Counted from the stretch's first letter, positions 7,572 through 16,566 are shown. The stretch: 16,735 nucleotides of DNA from an uncultured Ignavibacteria bacterium (GCA_937924675.1 CALEVL010000299.1:1-16735), one strand, 5' to 3'. Notes: a model not told the origin generated them from the letters alone. Made by a program: numbers and translations.

Positions 7572-8669
7572 CTACTTCAAAAGCGTCATTCTCTTTTGCA
7601 CACGACTATTTCCTGATGAAATCTCATAGATATAGATTCCCGAGCTGTAAGATGAACCGTCGAATAAATATTCATAAGTACCCTGACCTATTCTTCCGAA
7701 ACTATTCTCAAGCAACATCCTGCCTGAAACATCATATACTTTCAATGATACCTGAGTATTCTCATTGATACTGAACCTTATCAAAGTATTTGGGTTGAAA
7801 GGATTCGGGAAATTCTGCTGAAGATTAAATCCTGTTGCAATCTCTGATGTGTTTGTCAGAATTACTGAAGGAGTTCCGATATTCACAAATGCCACAGTGT
7901 TATTGCCGGCATTTGGAATTGCCAGCGTGTCAGTTACTTTGTTAACAAATATATCCGCAGGATTGCTGAGCCCGTCTGTAACAACTTCCGGCGCTTGTGT
8001 GAAATTTATGTCATACCTTACAACTGATTGTATTCCCCATGAAGAAACATATACTCTGTCATTTCTGTCTAAAGAAATGCCATCGAGATTGGAATAAGGA
8101 GTTGTAATCAGAGTTGTAATGCTTGAGTCAGCAAAACTCACGGCTCTGATTGGTGCGCCCGATCCCCAGCAGCAAATGAGAAGACGGTTTCTGGCAGCAT
8201 CAATATAAACTCCGTTTGGTGTATTTGTTGTTGATGCAACATAGGTCCAGTAATCCTGATTGGCTGAATTCACTTTGTAAATTCTTCTTCCGGAAAAATC
8301 AGATACGTAAATCATTCCCGATGCATCTATCGCCAGATCATTCAGAAATGATGAGCCGGCTATCTGTACATTGAAAACTTCTGATGCATTCGAAAGATCA
8401 TAACCTCTTACACGCGTACCATTGCATACATAAACTCTTCCGCCGTGAACGGTCACTCCGTGTATTGAGCTTCCTACATTAACAAAATCAGTAACATTCC
8501 CCTGCCTGTCACGTTGAGAGATTATCCTGCTTGCCGTGTTGGAGATAAAGTATCTTGAAGATGATGAATCATATGTTACACTTTCCGGACTGCTGTACTG
8601 ACCAAATGACAATTCTGTAAATAACATTGAAGCAAACACAAGTAACAATAACAGGACGGGTTTTCTCAT
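7572..8669 (-). CDS. secreted SMP-30/NHL-type beta-propeller protein with T9SS sorting domain
   Basis: The 365-aa protein has a signal peptide (1-23, ending ELSFG). A propeller of about 245 residues follows, built from repeats of the NDLAIDASGMIYVSD (110-124), PNGVYID and DGISLDRNDRVYVSSWG (196-212) kind. These are characteristic of the SMP-30/gluconolactonase, strictosidine-synthase-like and NHL families, and are unrelated to the Asp-box repeats of its neighbours. I see no clear conserved metal-ligand set, so a lactonase activity should not be assumed. Residues about 275-365 are a T9SS type A sorting domain with NFPNPFNP at 286-293 and tail KRMTLLK. The ATG lies 49 bp after the stop of the DUF885 gene on the same strand, behind an A-rich leader without Shine-Dalgarno sequence, so the two are probably one transcript. 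No terminator is obvious after its stop. Confidence 0.88.
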   Translation of the reverse strand: MRKPVLLLLLVFASMLFTELSFGQYSSPESVTYDSSSSRYFISNTASRIISQRDRQGNVTDFVNVGSSIHGVTVHGGRVYVCNGTRVRGYDLSNASEVFNVQIAGSSFLNDLAIDASGMIYVSDFSGRRIYKVNSANQDYWTYVASTTNTPNGVYIDAARNRLLICCWGSGAPIRAVSFADSSITTLITTPYSNLDGISLDRNDRVYVSSWGIQSVVRYDINFTQAPEVVTDGLSNPADIFVNKVTDTLAIPNAGNNTVAFVNIGTPSVILTNTSEIATGFNLQQNFPNPFNPNTLIRFSINENTQVSLKVYDVSGRMLLENSFGRIGQGTYEYLFDGSSYSSGIYIYEISSGNSRVQKRMTLLK

Positions 8670-8718
8670 TTTAATTTTTTGTTCTTAATTTGTGATTTTG
8701 ATTTTTCCCAAACTGACT

Positions 8719-10473
8719 TCAGCTTCCAAGCTTGGATTGTATGTAACGATTGATCTCCACCTCAAGCAGCGGTAATGGTAATGCTCCGTTCTTAAGCATT
8801 GTATCATGAAACTCCTTAATATCAAACTTCTCACCCAATGCTACTTCAGATTTTTTCCTAAGTTCCTTGATCTTCAGCTCGCCTGTTTTATAAGCAAGTG
8901 CCTGTCCCGGCCATGCAATGTATCTGTCAACTTCCGAGGCAATATCAAGGTCAGAGTTTGCAGTGTACTTCTTCATAAAGTCAACTGCCTCTTGCCTGCT
9001 CCATTTCTTCGCGTGAATCCCTGTATCAACAACAAGTCTGCATGCTCTCCACATTTCAAAAATAAGCGCGCCATAGAGTTGGTAAAGATCTTCATACATT
9101 TCAGTTTCATATCCCAGACTCTCAGCATAAAGCGCCCAACCTTCCACAAATGAAGTATATCCTCCGTCTCTTCTGAACTTCGGAAGATTCTTGAGTTCCT
9201 GAGCAATAGAGATTTGCAGATGATGTCCCGGCACTGCTTCATGAAGAGCCAGCGCTGTCATTGTGTATTTTGGTCTTGAAGGAAGATCATAAGTGTTCAC
9301 ATAAAAATATCCGGGTCTTGACCTGTCTTCGGGTGCAGAGTAATAATACGCTGCGGGCGCCGACTTTGCACGAAATTCTTCCATTTCTTTCAGATCATAA
9401 GCCGCCTGTGGAAGTCTGCCGAACAATTCCGGAAGCTTCGTGTCCATCTTTCCAAGTATTTCCCTGAAGCCCTTCATCAGGTCTTCTTTGTTTGTGTAAA
9501 ACATATTCGGATCCTTCTTGATAAACTCATTGAACTCCTGAACACTGCCCTTAAATCCTATGCTGTCTTTGACCCTGCTCATTTCTTTTTCTATCCTTGC
9601 TACTTCATTCAATCCGGTCTGATGAACTTCATCGTAAGTAAGATCCAATGTTGTAAAATATTTTACCAGCATATTATATCTGTCAGCTCCGTCGGGCAAC
9701 GACCAGACTCCGGCTTCTTTCCTGCACGCTGGCAGATATTCGTTCTTCACAAAATCATGCAACCTCTGAAATGCAGGGTTGATGTCCTGTGAGATGATTT
9801 CTTTGAGTTCATTGGAGATCGATTCTCTTTGTTCGGGAGTAAGATCTTTTCCCTTCTCAATTGCTGAATAAAAGATCGATTCACCCGGATTTTTGTTTAT
9901 CACGCCTTCCATTTGCGGAAGCGTCTGCTCCATAATGAAAGACGGCATGACTATCCCGAGACTCATTCCCTTTCTCATGTTAGCAATATCATTGTCAACT
10001 GAAGTACCAATCGAACGAAGTCTTGCAAAATACTTATTATAATCTTCCGCTGTTTCCAAAGGCTGAAACTGAACAAGCTGCGGAGCGCCGATATGAATTC
10101 CGTTCTGCTGACCTATCGGCATCAGATAGTTCTTGAACCGGCTGAACTCCAGATCTTCATCCAGAGATCTTTTGAACAGATCATAATTGATCCTGTTGTC
10201 TTCGCTCAGATTTTCGTAATTGATCAACTTGAGCTTATTGAGGAAAGAGCGGGTTGAATCAAGTCTTGCAAATATCGCAATTTCAGAATTGTCCGTGACT
10301 TTGTCATCATATCTGTGGTCACCGTCATAGGTTGCGCCTTCAGGATAATTTCTTTTACCATATTCATCATATTCTGTGAATATTTTCAGAAGATTATCGT
10401 TGTCATCTGCAATTGCAGTTTGTAACATGCTCATTATTGAAAGTGTTATTAAAACCAGAATGAATGTCTTCAT
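8719..10473 (-). CDS. DUF885 family exported metallopeptidase-like protein
   Basis: The protein is 584 aa from the chosen ATG. It carries the DUF885 (Pfam PF05960) signature HEAVPGHH at residues 411-418, then FVEGWALYAE around 442-451 and AWPGQALAYKTG in the C-terminal third. By analogy with zinc metallopeptidases, H411, E412 and the following His pair plus E444 are the likely metal and catalytic residues. The family's natural substrate is not settled. The reading frame can be extended 12 codons to a TTG (10507-10509). The ATG at 10473 is preferred because it starts directly at a good signal peptide (MKTFILVLITLS to TAIA, cleavage before DDND), and the TTG lies within a possible -7 promoter element. 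It is the only protein in the window with neither a T9SS nor a dockerin-like C terminus, so it is probably periplasmic. It is divergent from 10639-11886 and 49 bp upstream of 7572-8669. Confidence 0.9.
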   Translation of the reverse strand: MKTFILVLITLSIMSMLQTAIADDNDNLLKIFTEYDEYGKRNYPEGATYDGDHRYDDKVTDNSEIAIFARLDSTRSFLNKLKLINYENLSEDNRINYDLFKRSLDEDLEFSRFKNYLMPIGQQNGIHIGAPQLVQFQPLETAEDYNKYFARLRSIGTSVDNDIANMRKGMSLGIVMPSFIMEQTLPQMEGVINKNPGESIFYSAIEKGKDLTPEQRESISNELKEIISQDINPAFQRLHDFVKNEYLPACRKEAGVWSLPDGADRYNMLVKYFTTLDLTYDEVHQTGLNEVARIEKEMSRVKDSIGFKGSVQEFNEFIKKDPNMFYTNKEDLMKGFREILGKMDTKLPELFGRLPQAAYDLKEMEEFRAKSAPAAYYYSAPEDRSRPGYFYVNTYDLPSRPKYTMTALALHEAVPGHHLQISIAQELKNLPKFRRDGGYTSFVEGWALYAESLGYETEMYEDLYQLYGALIFEMWRACRLVVDTGIHAKKWSRQEAVDFMKKYTANSDLDIASEVDRYIAWPGQALAYKTGELKIKELRKKSEVALGEKFDIKEFHDTMLKNGALPLPLLEVEINRYIQSKLGS

Positions 10474-10570
10474 GGCTATGTTGCTTTTGATTGTGATGAA
10501 TGACTGCAAAATACTTATTTTGAACCACCTATGAAACTAATTTGAATCTTACGAATAAGCACATTAATTG

Positions 10571-10601
10571 TTTGGTATCGAAGTTCAGCTTGATTAATTT
10601 G
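10571..10601 (+). promoter_or_regulatory. candidate Bacteroidetes-type promoter for 10639-11886
   Basis: TTTG at 10571-10574 is followed after 19 nt by TTAATTTG (10594-10601). This is one mismatch from the Bacteroidetes -7 consensus TAnnTTTG with TTTG at -33. The -7 element is 37 nt before the ATG, the same distance as for the promoter candidate of 11972-14140. The region is AT-rich, so a chance match is possible. Confidence 0.3.
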
Positions 10602-10638
10602 CTTTAATAAACTTTCAATAAGCATTGATAGCACCTTC

Positions 10639-11886
10639 ATGAAAAGTAAAGCGCTTTTGTTACTGACAGTATTTTTCTTCATCCCTCAGATTGCACGGCT
10701 GCAATGGGTAAAGATGGAATCATTCCCTAACAGATACGTGAATGATATACTGATTACAGGCAATTCCATTTATGCATGCACGCTAACGGGAGGCGTGGGA
10801 AAATCTACTGACGGCGGTGTCACCTGGAATCTTCATTCCGGCGGTATTAACTTTTATCCCGCAAACAGGATCACTCAGATCATTGAGTGTCAGGGAAAAC
10901 TACTGATATCAACAGGTGACGGAGTTTATCAATCAACTAACGGTGGAGTTAACTGGGTTAAGAAAAGTGACGGACTCATCGTTGGCGGCGGTGCAATCTA
11001 TATTTTCTCTGAATCTATCTTCGACTCGGGCAACGGACTCCTCACGGGATGCCATACAGGTATTTACAGATCTACGGACGGTGCTGAGACCTGGTCTCTT
11101 GCATATTCCTCCGGAACACATGTTAATGCAAAAAATCTGACTTTTCATTCGGGCAAACTCTTTGCAGCCAGAGAGACGAACAATTCGCCTTATGGATTTG
11201 TATCTGATGATTCCGGAAGAACATGGAGCAATCTGAGTAATATTGGCGTTCCGACTATCACTTACTATTCTGAACCGGAAATGCTCTGGGCGGGAACGAT
11301 TCATGGTGCGTGGCTATCTACTAACAACGGAGCGAACTGGATCTCAAGGAGCAACGGACTTTCACCTGATCCGTATAATTCATCTTTCATCCGCGTAAAT
11401 AATGTTCTGATATCATCTCTTGAAGCCGGCGGTTCAGGCATGTTCAAGACCACGAACAACGGTTTGAACTGGACACCATTTGAAGAGGGTTTGCCCTTTC
11501 TCACTGCTATTAATGAGTTGGTGCTCTTAGGCAATGACTTGCTTGCTGCAACTTCAGAAGGAATTTATAAAAGACCGGCAAGCAATCTTACATCAACACA
11601 AAATAATTCGGGTTCATTGGTTGATGGTTACTCGCTCATGCAAAACTATCCTAATCCGTTCAATCCTGAAACAAAGATTCAATTCACAATTCCAAGAAGT
11701 GACTTTACGGTAATTAAGATTTTTGATCCCAAGGGAAAGGAAGTTATGAATCTTGTGAATCGCAGGCTTGAAGCCGGAAGTCATGAGATCAATCTTAATT
11801 CCACCGGATTATCGTCGGGAGTTTACTTTTACAAAATGATCTCGGGAGAGTACACAAATACAAAGAGCATGATCATTGTGAAGTGA
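10639..11886 (+). CDS. secreted single Asp-box beta-propeller protein with T9SS sorting domain
   Basis: The 415-aa protein has a hydrophobic leader (about 1-20). Six Asp boxes follow, at 55-63, 98-106, 144-152, 188-196, 226-234 and 270-278 (for example KSTDGGVTW and KTTNNGLNW). With one box-less repeat this makes about seven blades of some 45 residues, that is one propeller. It lacks the HVCGGGG and NFEINPM signatures of the four large paralogues, so it is a distant relative or an independent BNR/YCF48-type protein, not a truncated copy. Residues 325-415 are a T9SS type A sorting domain with NYPNPFNPETKI at 336-347 and tail KSMIIVK. It is the only plus-strand gene, divergent from the DUF885 gene and convergent with 11972-14140, with which it shares a terminator region. 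Confidence 0.88.
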   Translation: MKSKALLLLTVFFFIPQIARLQWVKMESFPNRYVNDILITGNSIYACTLTGGVGKSTDGGVTWNLHSGGINFYPANRITQIIECQGKLLISTGDGVYQSTNGGVNWVKKSDGLIVGGGAIYIFSESIFDSGNGLLTGCHTGIYRSTDGAETWSLAYSSGTHVNAKNLTFHSGKLFAARETNNSPYGFVSDDSGRTWSNLSNIGVPTITYYSEPEMLWAGTIHGAWLSTNNGANWISRSNGLSPDPYNSSFIRVNNVLISSLEAGGSGMFKTTNNGLNWTPFEEGLPFLTAINELVLLGNDLLAATSEGIYKRPASNLTSTQNNSGSLVDGYSLMQNYPNPFNPETKIQFTIPRSDFTVIKIFDPKGKEVMNLVNRRLEAGSHEINLNSTGLSSGVYFYKMISGEYTNTKSMIIVK

Positions 11887-11913
11887 ATATCTGATGTTCA
11901 AAAATTGTTTCAC

Positions 11914-11949
11914 AAAAAAAATCCCGGACCATTTCAATGCTCCGGGATT
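11914..11949. terminator. shared terminator hairpin between convergent genes
   Basis: A perfect 9-bp stem, AATCCCGGA (11920-11928) with TCCGGGATT (11941-11949), encloses a 12-nt loop. On the minus strand the stem runs straight into eight T residues (A run 11914-11921), a canonical intrinsic terminator for 11972-14140, 22 bp past its stop. On the plus strand the tail (CTTAATAATTA) is only moderately T-rich, so termination of 10639-11886 may be weaker. Confidence 0.85.
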
Positions 11950-11971
11950 CTTAATAATTACTTCGGAAATA

Positions 11972-14140
11972 TTACTTGACCAGCAACATCTTCTTTGTCA
12001 TTTCAAAGCCTGAAGCTGCCAGCTTGTAAAAATAGACACCGGAAGAAAGATTGCTTCCATCAAGCTTCGCTTCGTAAACACCTGCTGTCTTGAATCCTTC
12101 TGACAATGTGCTTACTTCCCTTCCCAACTGATCATAAACTTTCAATGTTACATTACCTGATACAGGCAATGAGAAGTTAATTACAGTTGATGGATTGAAC
12201 GGGTTCGGATAATTCTGCGAAAGGTCATAACCCGTTGGAACTCCTGTTGTCAATTGCGTTTCACTAATAGCAGTCAGCACCGAATATGTTGCCTTCATCT
12301 TATACAGATTACTTGTCTGCATTGAAAGCAGCATGTTCCTGTCAGGCACAAGCATACCTGCACCTGATCCGCCAAGTCCGCCAAGATTTGTCCAATTAGC
12401 GCCTTTGTTTAAAGAGAAGGCAGAGTTGGCTCCGTAATTTCCGGTCATTATAAGAGTTGGATCTTCTGAGCAAATTCCTGATGCCCATCCGCTGAATCCT
12501 GTACTGTGGCTTATTGAAAAGCTTGAACCATAATCAGTTGACAAATAAATATTTGAACCTGACCATTCGGTGGCATAAATCAGACTCTGATCAAATACTG
12601 AATTGCACATTGAAGGAGTTTCACTCGAGGTTACAGTTCTGATGTTTGTCCAGTTAACTCCGCCGTTTGTTGACTTGAATATGATTGCCTGTCCGCTACC
12701 GGTTACACCGTCGCCTACAAATACAACATTTGAGCTGTCCCACATTACGAGTATATCGCATGGACTTCTGAAAGCATAGTTACCGCTGATCTCAGTAAAC
12801 GTCGAACCGTTGTCGGTTGATTTAAAAAAGCCGCCGCCGTCAGGTGCAAAGTAAAATACACTTGGATTGTTCTGATCCATTTCCAATGGCTGTCCATAAT
12901 TACTGAAGTTCTGTTGGTATGATATGGTCCAGCTTGTACCGTAGTTTGTTGTTTTGATTACCCTGTCCGGTGAGCCTGTGATAGCTGCAACCCATAGGTT
13001 CGTGTCAAGCGGGCTTACATAAAATGAGTGCATGTTGTTTCCCATGCCGGTTGCCGTTGCAATTTGTGTCCAGTTCTCGCCTCTGTTTCTGCTGACATAA
13101 ACTCTGTTTCCGTAACCGCAGAAAACAGTGTTCGGGTCAGTCGGATGCGAACAAAGGTTGTTGCCGATTCCACCTGATGCTGAAAGTTTTAGTTGCCACT
13201 GATATGAAACTGTTGCGCCTGCTGTTAGTGTCCACTGTGTGCCGCCGTTTGTTGTTCTGATTATCGCATTGTTAAGACTGCTTACTGCAAATCCAAGATT
13301 TTCATTGTAATAAACAATATCCACAAGATTGCCCATCATAGGATTGATTTCAAAATTGTAGAACCTCGCATTGCCGTTCTTATTATTTCTGATGAACCCG
13401 CCGCCTCCGCATAAATGAACATCACTTATGCTTGATCCTGAAACAGCATTAACATCAGTCTGCACTCTTGTATTTATCTGTGTCCATGTTGAAGTTCCCT
13501 GCTTAAAAAAAAGAGTACCGTATTCTCCGGTAATCACAATCCCGTCTGCAAAATATTTTGCATCCTTTATGTTTCTTGTAGTTCCGGTTACTTCTTCTGT
13601 CCAGGAAGATCCGCCGTTAACAGTCAAATATACTTTGCCGCCTTTGCCTGCAACAATTCCTTTTGAATTATCCAGAAAAGAAACAGCAGTGAGATCAACA
13701 TTAGCCGGAATTCCTGAGTTTGATGTTGTCCAGTTGGACCCTCCGTTGACTGTCTTTAAGATTATGCCTGAATCTCCGCACACAAATCCGCTAGTTTCAC
13801 TCACGAAAGTAATTGCGTTGAGTGATTTAGTAATTCCAAGCTCAATAGGATTTACCGGTGCATTTGACTTTAAGGTCTTATAGATCTTTCCGTTTCCTCC
13901 GGAAATCCATACATCATTATTGAATGATGTAACACTTTTGAAGTTTACTGAAGGTACTGTGTAGCTTGCCCATGTATTACCGCCGTTTTGTGACTTGTAT
14001 ATGAGCCCTGCATCGCCGACGGCAATAACATTTACTCCGTCAGGAGTTGTTATGCTGTTAAAGCCCTGAGCATGCAGGTTCTGCGAACAGAAGATCACTG
14101 ACACAAAAAATGCCAATGACACACTGAATTTTTTGACCAT
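11972..14140 (-). CDS. secreted Asp-box/YCF48-like double beta-propeller protein with T9SS sorting domain (paralogue C)
   Basis: The 722-aa protein has a signal peptide (1-24, ending NLHA), then FNSITTPDGVNVIAVG as in paralogues A and B. Ten Asp boxes include those at 49, 129, 172, 295, 349, 396 and 489. Shared signatures are HLCGGGGFIRNN at 242-253 and YGQPLEMDQN. Residues 638-722 are a T9SS type A sorting domain with NYPNPFNPSTVI from 643 and tail KKMLLVK. Compared with A and B it has a longer loop before the eighth box (GDGVTGSGQAIIFKS instead of GDDGADIFKS) and a shorter one before the seventh. Both changes are shared with paralogue D, marking C and D as one branch. It appears monocistronic: a terminator precedes its promoter region and another follows its stop. 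Function unknown. Confidence 0.9.
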   Translation of the reverse strand: MVKKFSVSLAFFVSVIFCSQNLHAQGFNSITTPDGVNVIAVGDAGLIYKSQNGGNTWASYTVPSVNFKSVTSFNNDVWISGGNGKIYKTLKSNAPVNPIELGITKSLNAITFVSETSGFVCGDSGIILKTVNGGSNWTTSNSGIPANVDLTAVSFLDNSKGIVAGKGGKVYLTVNGGSSWTEEVTGTTRNIKDAKYFADGIVITGEYGTLFFKQGTSTWTQINTRVQTDVNAVSGSSISDVHLCGGGGFIRNNKNGNARFYNFEINPMMGNLVDIVYYNENLGFAVSSLNNAIIRTTNGGTQWTLTAGATVSYQWQLKLSASGGIGNNLCSHPTDPNTVFCGYGNRVYVSRNRGENWTQIATATGMGNNMHSFYVSPLDTNLWVAAITGSPDRVIKTTNYGTSWTISYQQNFSNYGQPLEMDQNNPSVFYFAPDGGGFFKSTDNGSTFTEISGNYAFRSPCDILVMWDSSNVVFVGDGVTGSGQAIIFKSTNGGVNWTNIRTVTSSETPSMCNSVFDQSLIYATEWSGSNIYLSTDYGSSFSISHSTGFSGWASGICSEDPTLIMTGNYGANSAFSLNKGANWTNLGGLGGSGAGMLVPDRNMLLSMQTSNLYKMKATYSVLTAISETQLTTGVPTGYDLSQNYPNPFNPSTVINFSLPVSGNVTLKVYDQLGREVSTLSEGFKTAGVYEAKLDGSNLSSGVYFYKLAASGFEMTKKMLLVK

Positions 14141-14177
14141 TCGGTTTTTTTGGTTGGGGTTGATTTATTGAATTGCG

Positions 14178-14208
14178 CAAAAGTAATTTAACCTATGTAA
14201 AATTACAA
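14178..14208 (-). promoter_or_regulatory. candidate Bacteroidetes-type promoter for 11972-14140
   Basis: Read on the minus strand, TTG (14208-14206) is followed after 20 nt by TACTTTTG (14185-14178), a full match to the -7 consensus TAnnTTTG. The leader from the -7 element to the ATG is 37 nt and contains no Shine-Dalgarno sequence. It lies between the terminator of the upstream gene and this start, as expected for a monocistronic unit. Confidence 0.5.
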
Positions 14209-14332
14209 TTGTATATTTAGTTCGTATTGCCCTGAGCACTTCTTAATGAATCTCTATCACTGACCTCTGGAATTCGTGGTTTATATATCTTCTGTATGAT
14301 AAGTTCGCGGGATCTGTTAATTGCTTAAGGCT

Positions 14333-14363
14333 AAAAAAAAAAGGGCTCCATTTAGAGGAGCCC
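14333..14363 (-). terminator. intrinsic terminator of 14398-16566
   Basis: A perfect 7-bp stem, GGGCTCC (14343-14349) with GGAGCCC (14357-14363), surrounds a 7-nt loop. In the minus sense it is followed by ten T residues (A run 14333-14342). It lies 35 bp past the stop of paralogue D. Confidence 0.9.
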
Positions 14364-14397
14364 GCACAATAGTTCTTGAAAAAACAATGGGCTAATT

Positions 14398-16566
14398 TTA
14401 TTTGATTAGCATCATCTTCTTCGTCTCAGTAAAATTACCTGACTGCAACTTATAAAAATATATTCCGCTTGACAGACCGTTTCCATCAAAGCTAACCTCG
14501 TATGCTCCCGCATTTCTGAATCCTTCAACGAGTGATGCAACTTCAGCACCCAGTTCATTATAGACTTTCAATACAACATTCGAACTGTTTGGTATAGAAT
14601 AGTTGATCTTTGTTGATGGATTGAAAGGATTCGGATAGTTTTGCGATAACATGAAATCCGACGGAATGCCGGTTAGCGAATTTTCATTGACTGCGGTAAC
14701 TACACTATAAGTTACGTTTAGCTTATAGACATTGCTTCCCTGATGGCAAATCATATATCCTCTGTCAGGGATCATTATTCCACCGCCGTGTCCGCCAAGT
14801 CCTGAACTGATATTTGTCCAGTTTGCACCTCCGTTAATGCTTATCACAGCGCTTGCACCCCAACTTCCGGTTATCATCAAGGTCGGGTCTTCATGACAAA
14901 TATCTGATCCCCAGCCGGAGAAAGTATTGTTATGATGAACAGAGAAGTTGTCTCCGTAATTTGTTGACTTGTAAATCGTGCTTCCGCTCCACTCGGTTGT
15001 CCATACAACTGACTTATCAAATACCGTATTTGCCATTGAAGGAATTTCACTTGCAGCAGCAGTATGAACGTCGGTCCAGTTGACTCCACCGTTAACTGAT
15101 TTGAAAACCTTCGCCTGCCCGCTTCCTGTTATACCATCGGCAACAAAAATTATCTTTGAACTGTCATGCATCACAATAATATCACATGGACTTCTGAAGG
15201 CAAAGTTATTGCTGATCTCTGTAAAAGTTGCACCGTCATCGGTGGACTTATAGAAACCGCCGTTATCAGGTGCAAAATAGAATGTGCTCGGATCATTCTG
15301 ATCCATCTCAAGCGGCTGTCCGTAATTGCTGAAATTTCTCGCAAGAACTTCTGTCCATGTTTGTCCGTAATTTGTTGTTCTGTAGATCTTATCAGGTGAG
15401 CTGCCAGCCATTGCAACAAGCCAGATGTTTGTATCTCTCGGGCTTACAAAAAATGAATGTGGAGTATTACCTGCAGTAATCGGATTGCCGACCGGAGCCC
15501 AATCCTCTCCTTTATCATTGCTCTTAAAAACCTGTGTTCCAAATACTATGAAGACAGAATTCCTGTCTGTAGGATGAAGTGAAAGATTGTTGCCAAGAAA
15601 ATTGCCGCTTGCTCCGGGTTTGAGAGCCCAGTTGTATGTAACATTTGTACCTGATGGCAATTCCCACTGCGCACCTGCATTAGTGGTTCTGATTATGGCG
15701 TTGTTCAAACTGCTTACTGCAAATCCTTTATTTCCGGCATAAACTATATCTACCAGATTTGCAAGCATAGGATTCATCTCGAAATTTCTGAAGAGTGAAT
15801 TTCCGCCGGTATTATTTCTGATGAAACCACCGCCTCCACACACATGAACATCTGAAACAGATGTACCGGCAATTGCAGTGATGTCCGTTCTGATATTTGT
15901 CTTAACCTGTGCCCATGGTCCTGAGCCGCTCTTTGTAAACAGAACTCCCCATTCACCTGCAACAACAGCTCCATCACTGAATACCTTCACATCAGTTATG
16001 TTCTTAGCTGTGTTTATCGTTTCTGCTGTCCATGATGTTCCTCCGTTTGATGTAACGTAAACTTTTCCGTTCTTTCCACCAACCATGCCGTTCTGAGCAT
16101 CCTTGAAACTTATTGAACTCAAGTCCACACCGGTTATTCCTGTATTAGATGGGGTCCATGTAAGACCTCCGTCAACTGATTTGAAGACAGAACTGTTGTC
16201 ACCGCAAACAAATCCTGTAAGATCATTTACAAAACAAACAGAATTTATGGAAACACTGCTGCCTGTACTGTACCCGGTGAGAGTTGTTGAACCTGTGCTA
16301 GACTTGTAAACCTTTCCTGCTGCAGTTGTAAGCCAAACATTATTGCCAAAAACATATACTGACTTAAACACTGTACTTGGCTCGGTATATGCTGCCCATG
16401 TGTTACCGCCATTCACAGTTCTGAATATCCTGCCGTCGTTGCCTGCTGCAATTACGAAGTTTCCGTCTGCAGTATGAACACTGTTAAAGCCGTCGGCAAA
16501 AGCAGAAGATATTGCCAGTACAAACATGCAAATTGCAGAGGCAATAATTCCTAGGGATTTTTTCAT
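14398..16566 (-). CDS. secreted Asp-box/YCF48-like double beta-propeller protein with T9SS sorting domain (paralogue D)
   Basis: The 722-aa protein is the same length as paralogue C. The signal peptide is 1-24 (ending SSAFA). Ten Asp boxes are present, the first three at 49-57, 129-137 and 171-179. HVCGGGGFIRNN is at 241-252 and NFEMNPMLANLVDI follows. Residues 638-722 are a T9SS type A sorting domain with NYPNPFNPSTKI from 643 and tail KKMMLIK. Some signature residues differ from the other three: Ser replaces Cys in NNLSLHP, and MANTVF replaces MCNSVF. The opening motif is VHTADG instead of ITTPDG. The leader (minus sense CACTAA before ATG) has no Shine-Dalgarno sequence. A strong terminator follows the stop. 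No catalytic site is visible; a binding or structural surface role is the default reading. Confidence 0.9.
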   Translation of the reverse strand: MKKSLGIIASAICMFVLAISSAFADGFNSVHTADGNFVIAAGNDGRIFRTVNGGNTWAAYTEPSTVFKSVYVFGNNVWLTTAAGKVYKSSTGSTTLTGYSTGSSVSINSVCFVNDLTGFVCGDNSSVFKSVDGGLTWTPSNTGITGVDLSSISFKDAQNGMVGGKNGKVYVTSNGGTSWTAETINTAKNITDVKVFSDGAVVAGEWGVLFTKSGSGPWAQVKTNIRTDITAIAGTSVSDVHVCGGGGFIRNNTGGNSLFRNFEMNPMLANLVDIVYAGNKGFAVSSLNNAIIRTTNAGAQWELPSGTNVTYNWALKPGASGNFLGNNLSLHPTDRNSVFIVFGTQVFKSNDKGEDWAPVGNPITAGNTPHSFFVSPRDTNIWLVAMAGSSPDKIYRTTNYGQTWTEVLARNFSNYGQPLEMDQNDPSTFYFAPDNGGFYKSTDDGATFTEISNNFAFRSPCDIIVMHDSSKIIFVADGITGSGQAKVFKSVNGGVNWTDVHTAAASEIPSMANTVFDKSVVWTTEWSGSTIYKSTNYGDNFSVHHNNTFSGWGSDICHEDPTLMITGSWGASAVISINGGANWTNISSGLGGHGGGIMIPDRGYMICHQGSNVYKLNVTYSVVTAVNENSLTGIPSDFMLSQNYPNPFNPSTKINYSIPNSSNVVLKVYNELGAEVASLVEGFRNAGAYEVSFDGNGLSSGIYFYKLQSGNFTETKKMMLIK

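Noticed and set aside
7572..8669. Calling this gene a gluconolactonase.
   Set aside because: The propeller repeats resemble SMP-30/NHL proteins, but I could not identify the metal-ligand residues needed for lactonase activity.
10474..10509. TTG start extending the DUF885 protein by 12 residues.
   Set aside because: The extension (QSFITIKSNIA) would sit in front of a normal signal peptide. The ATG at 10473 begins that peptide exactly, and the TTG overlaps a possible -7 element.
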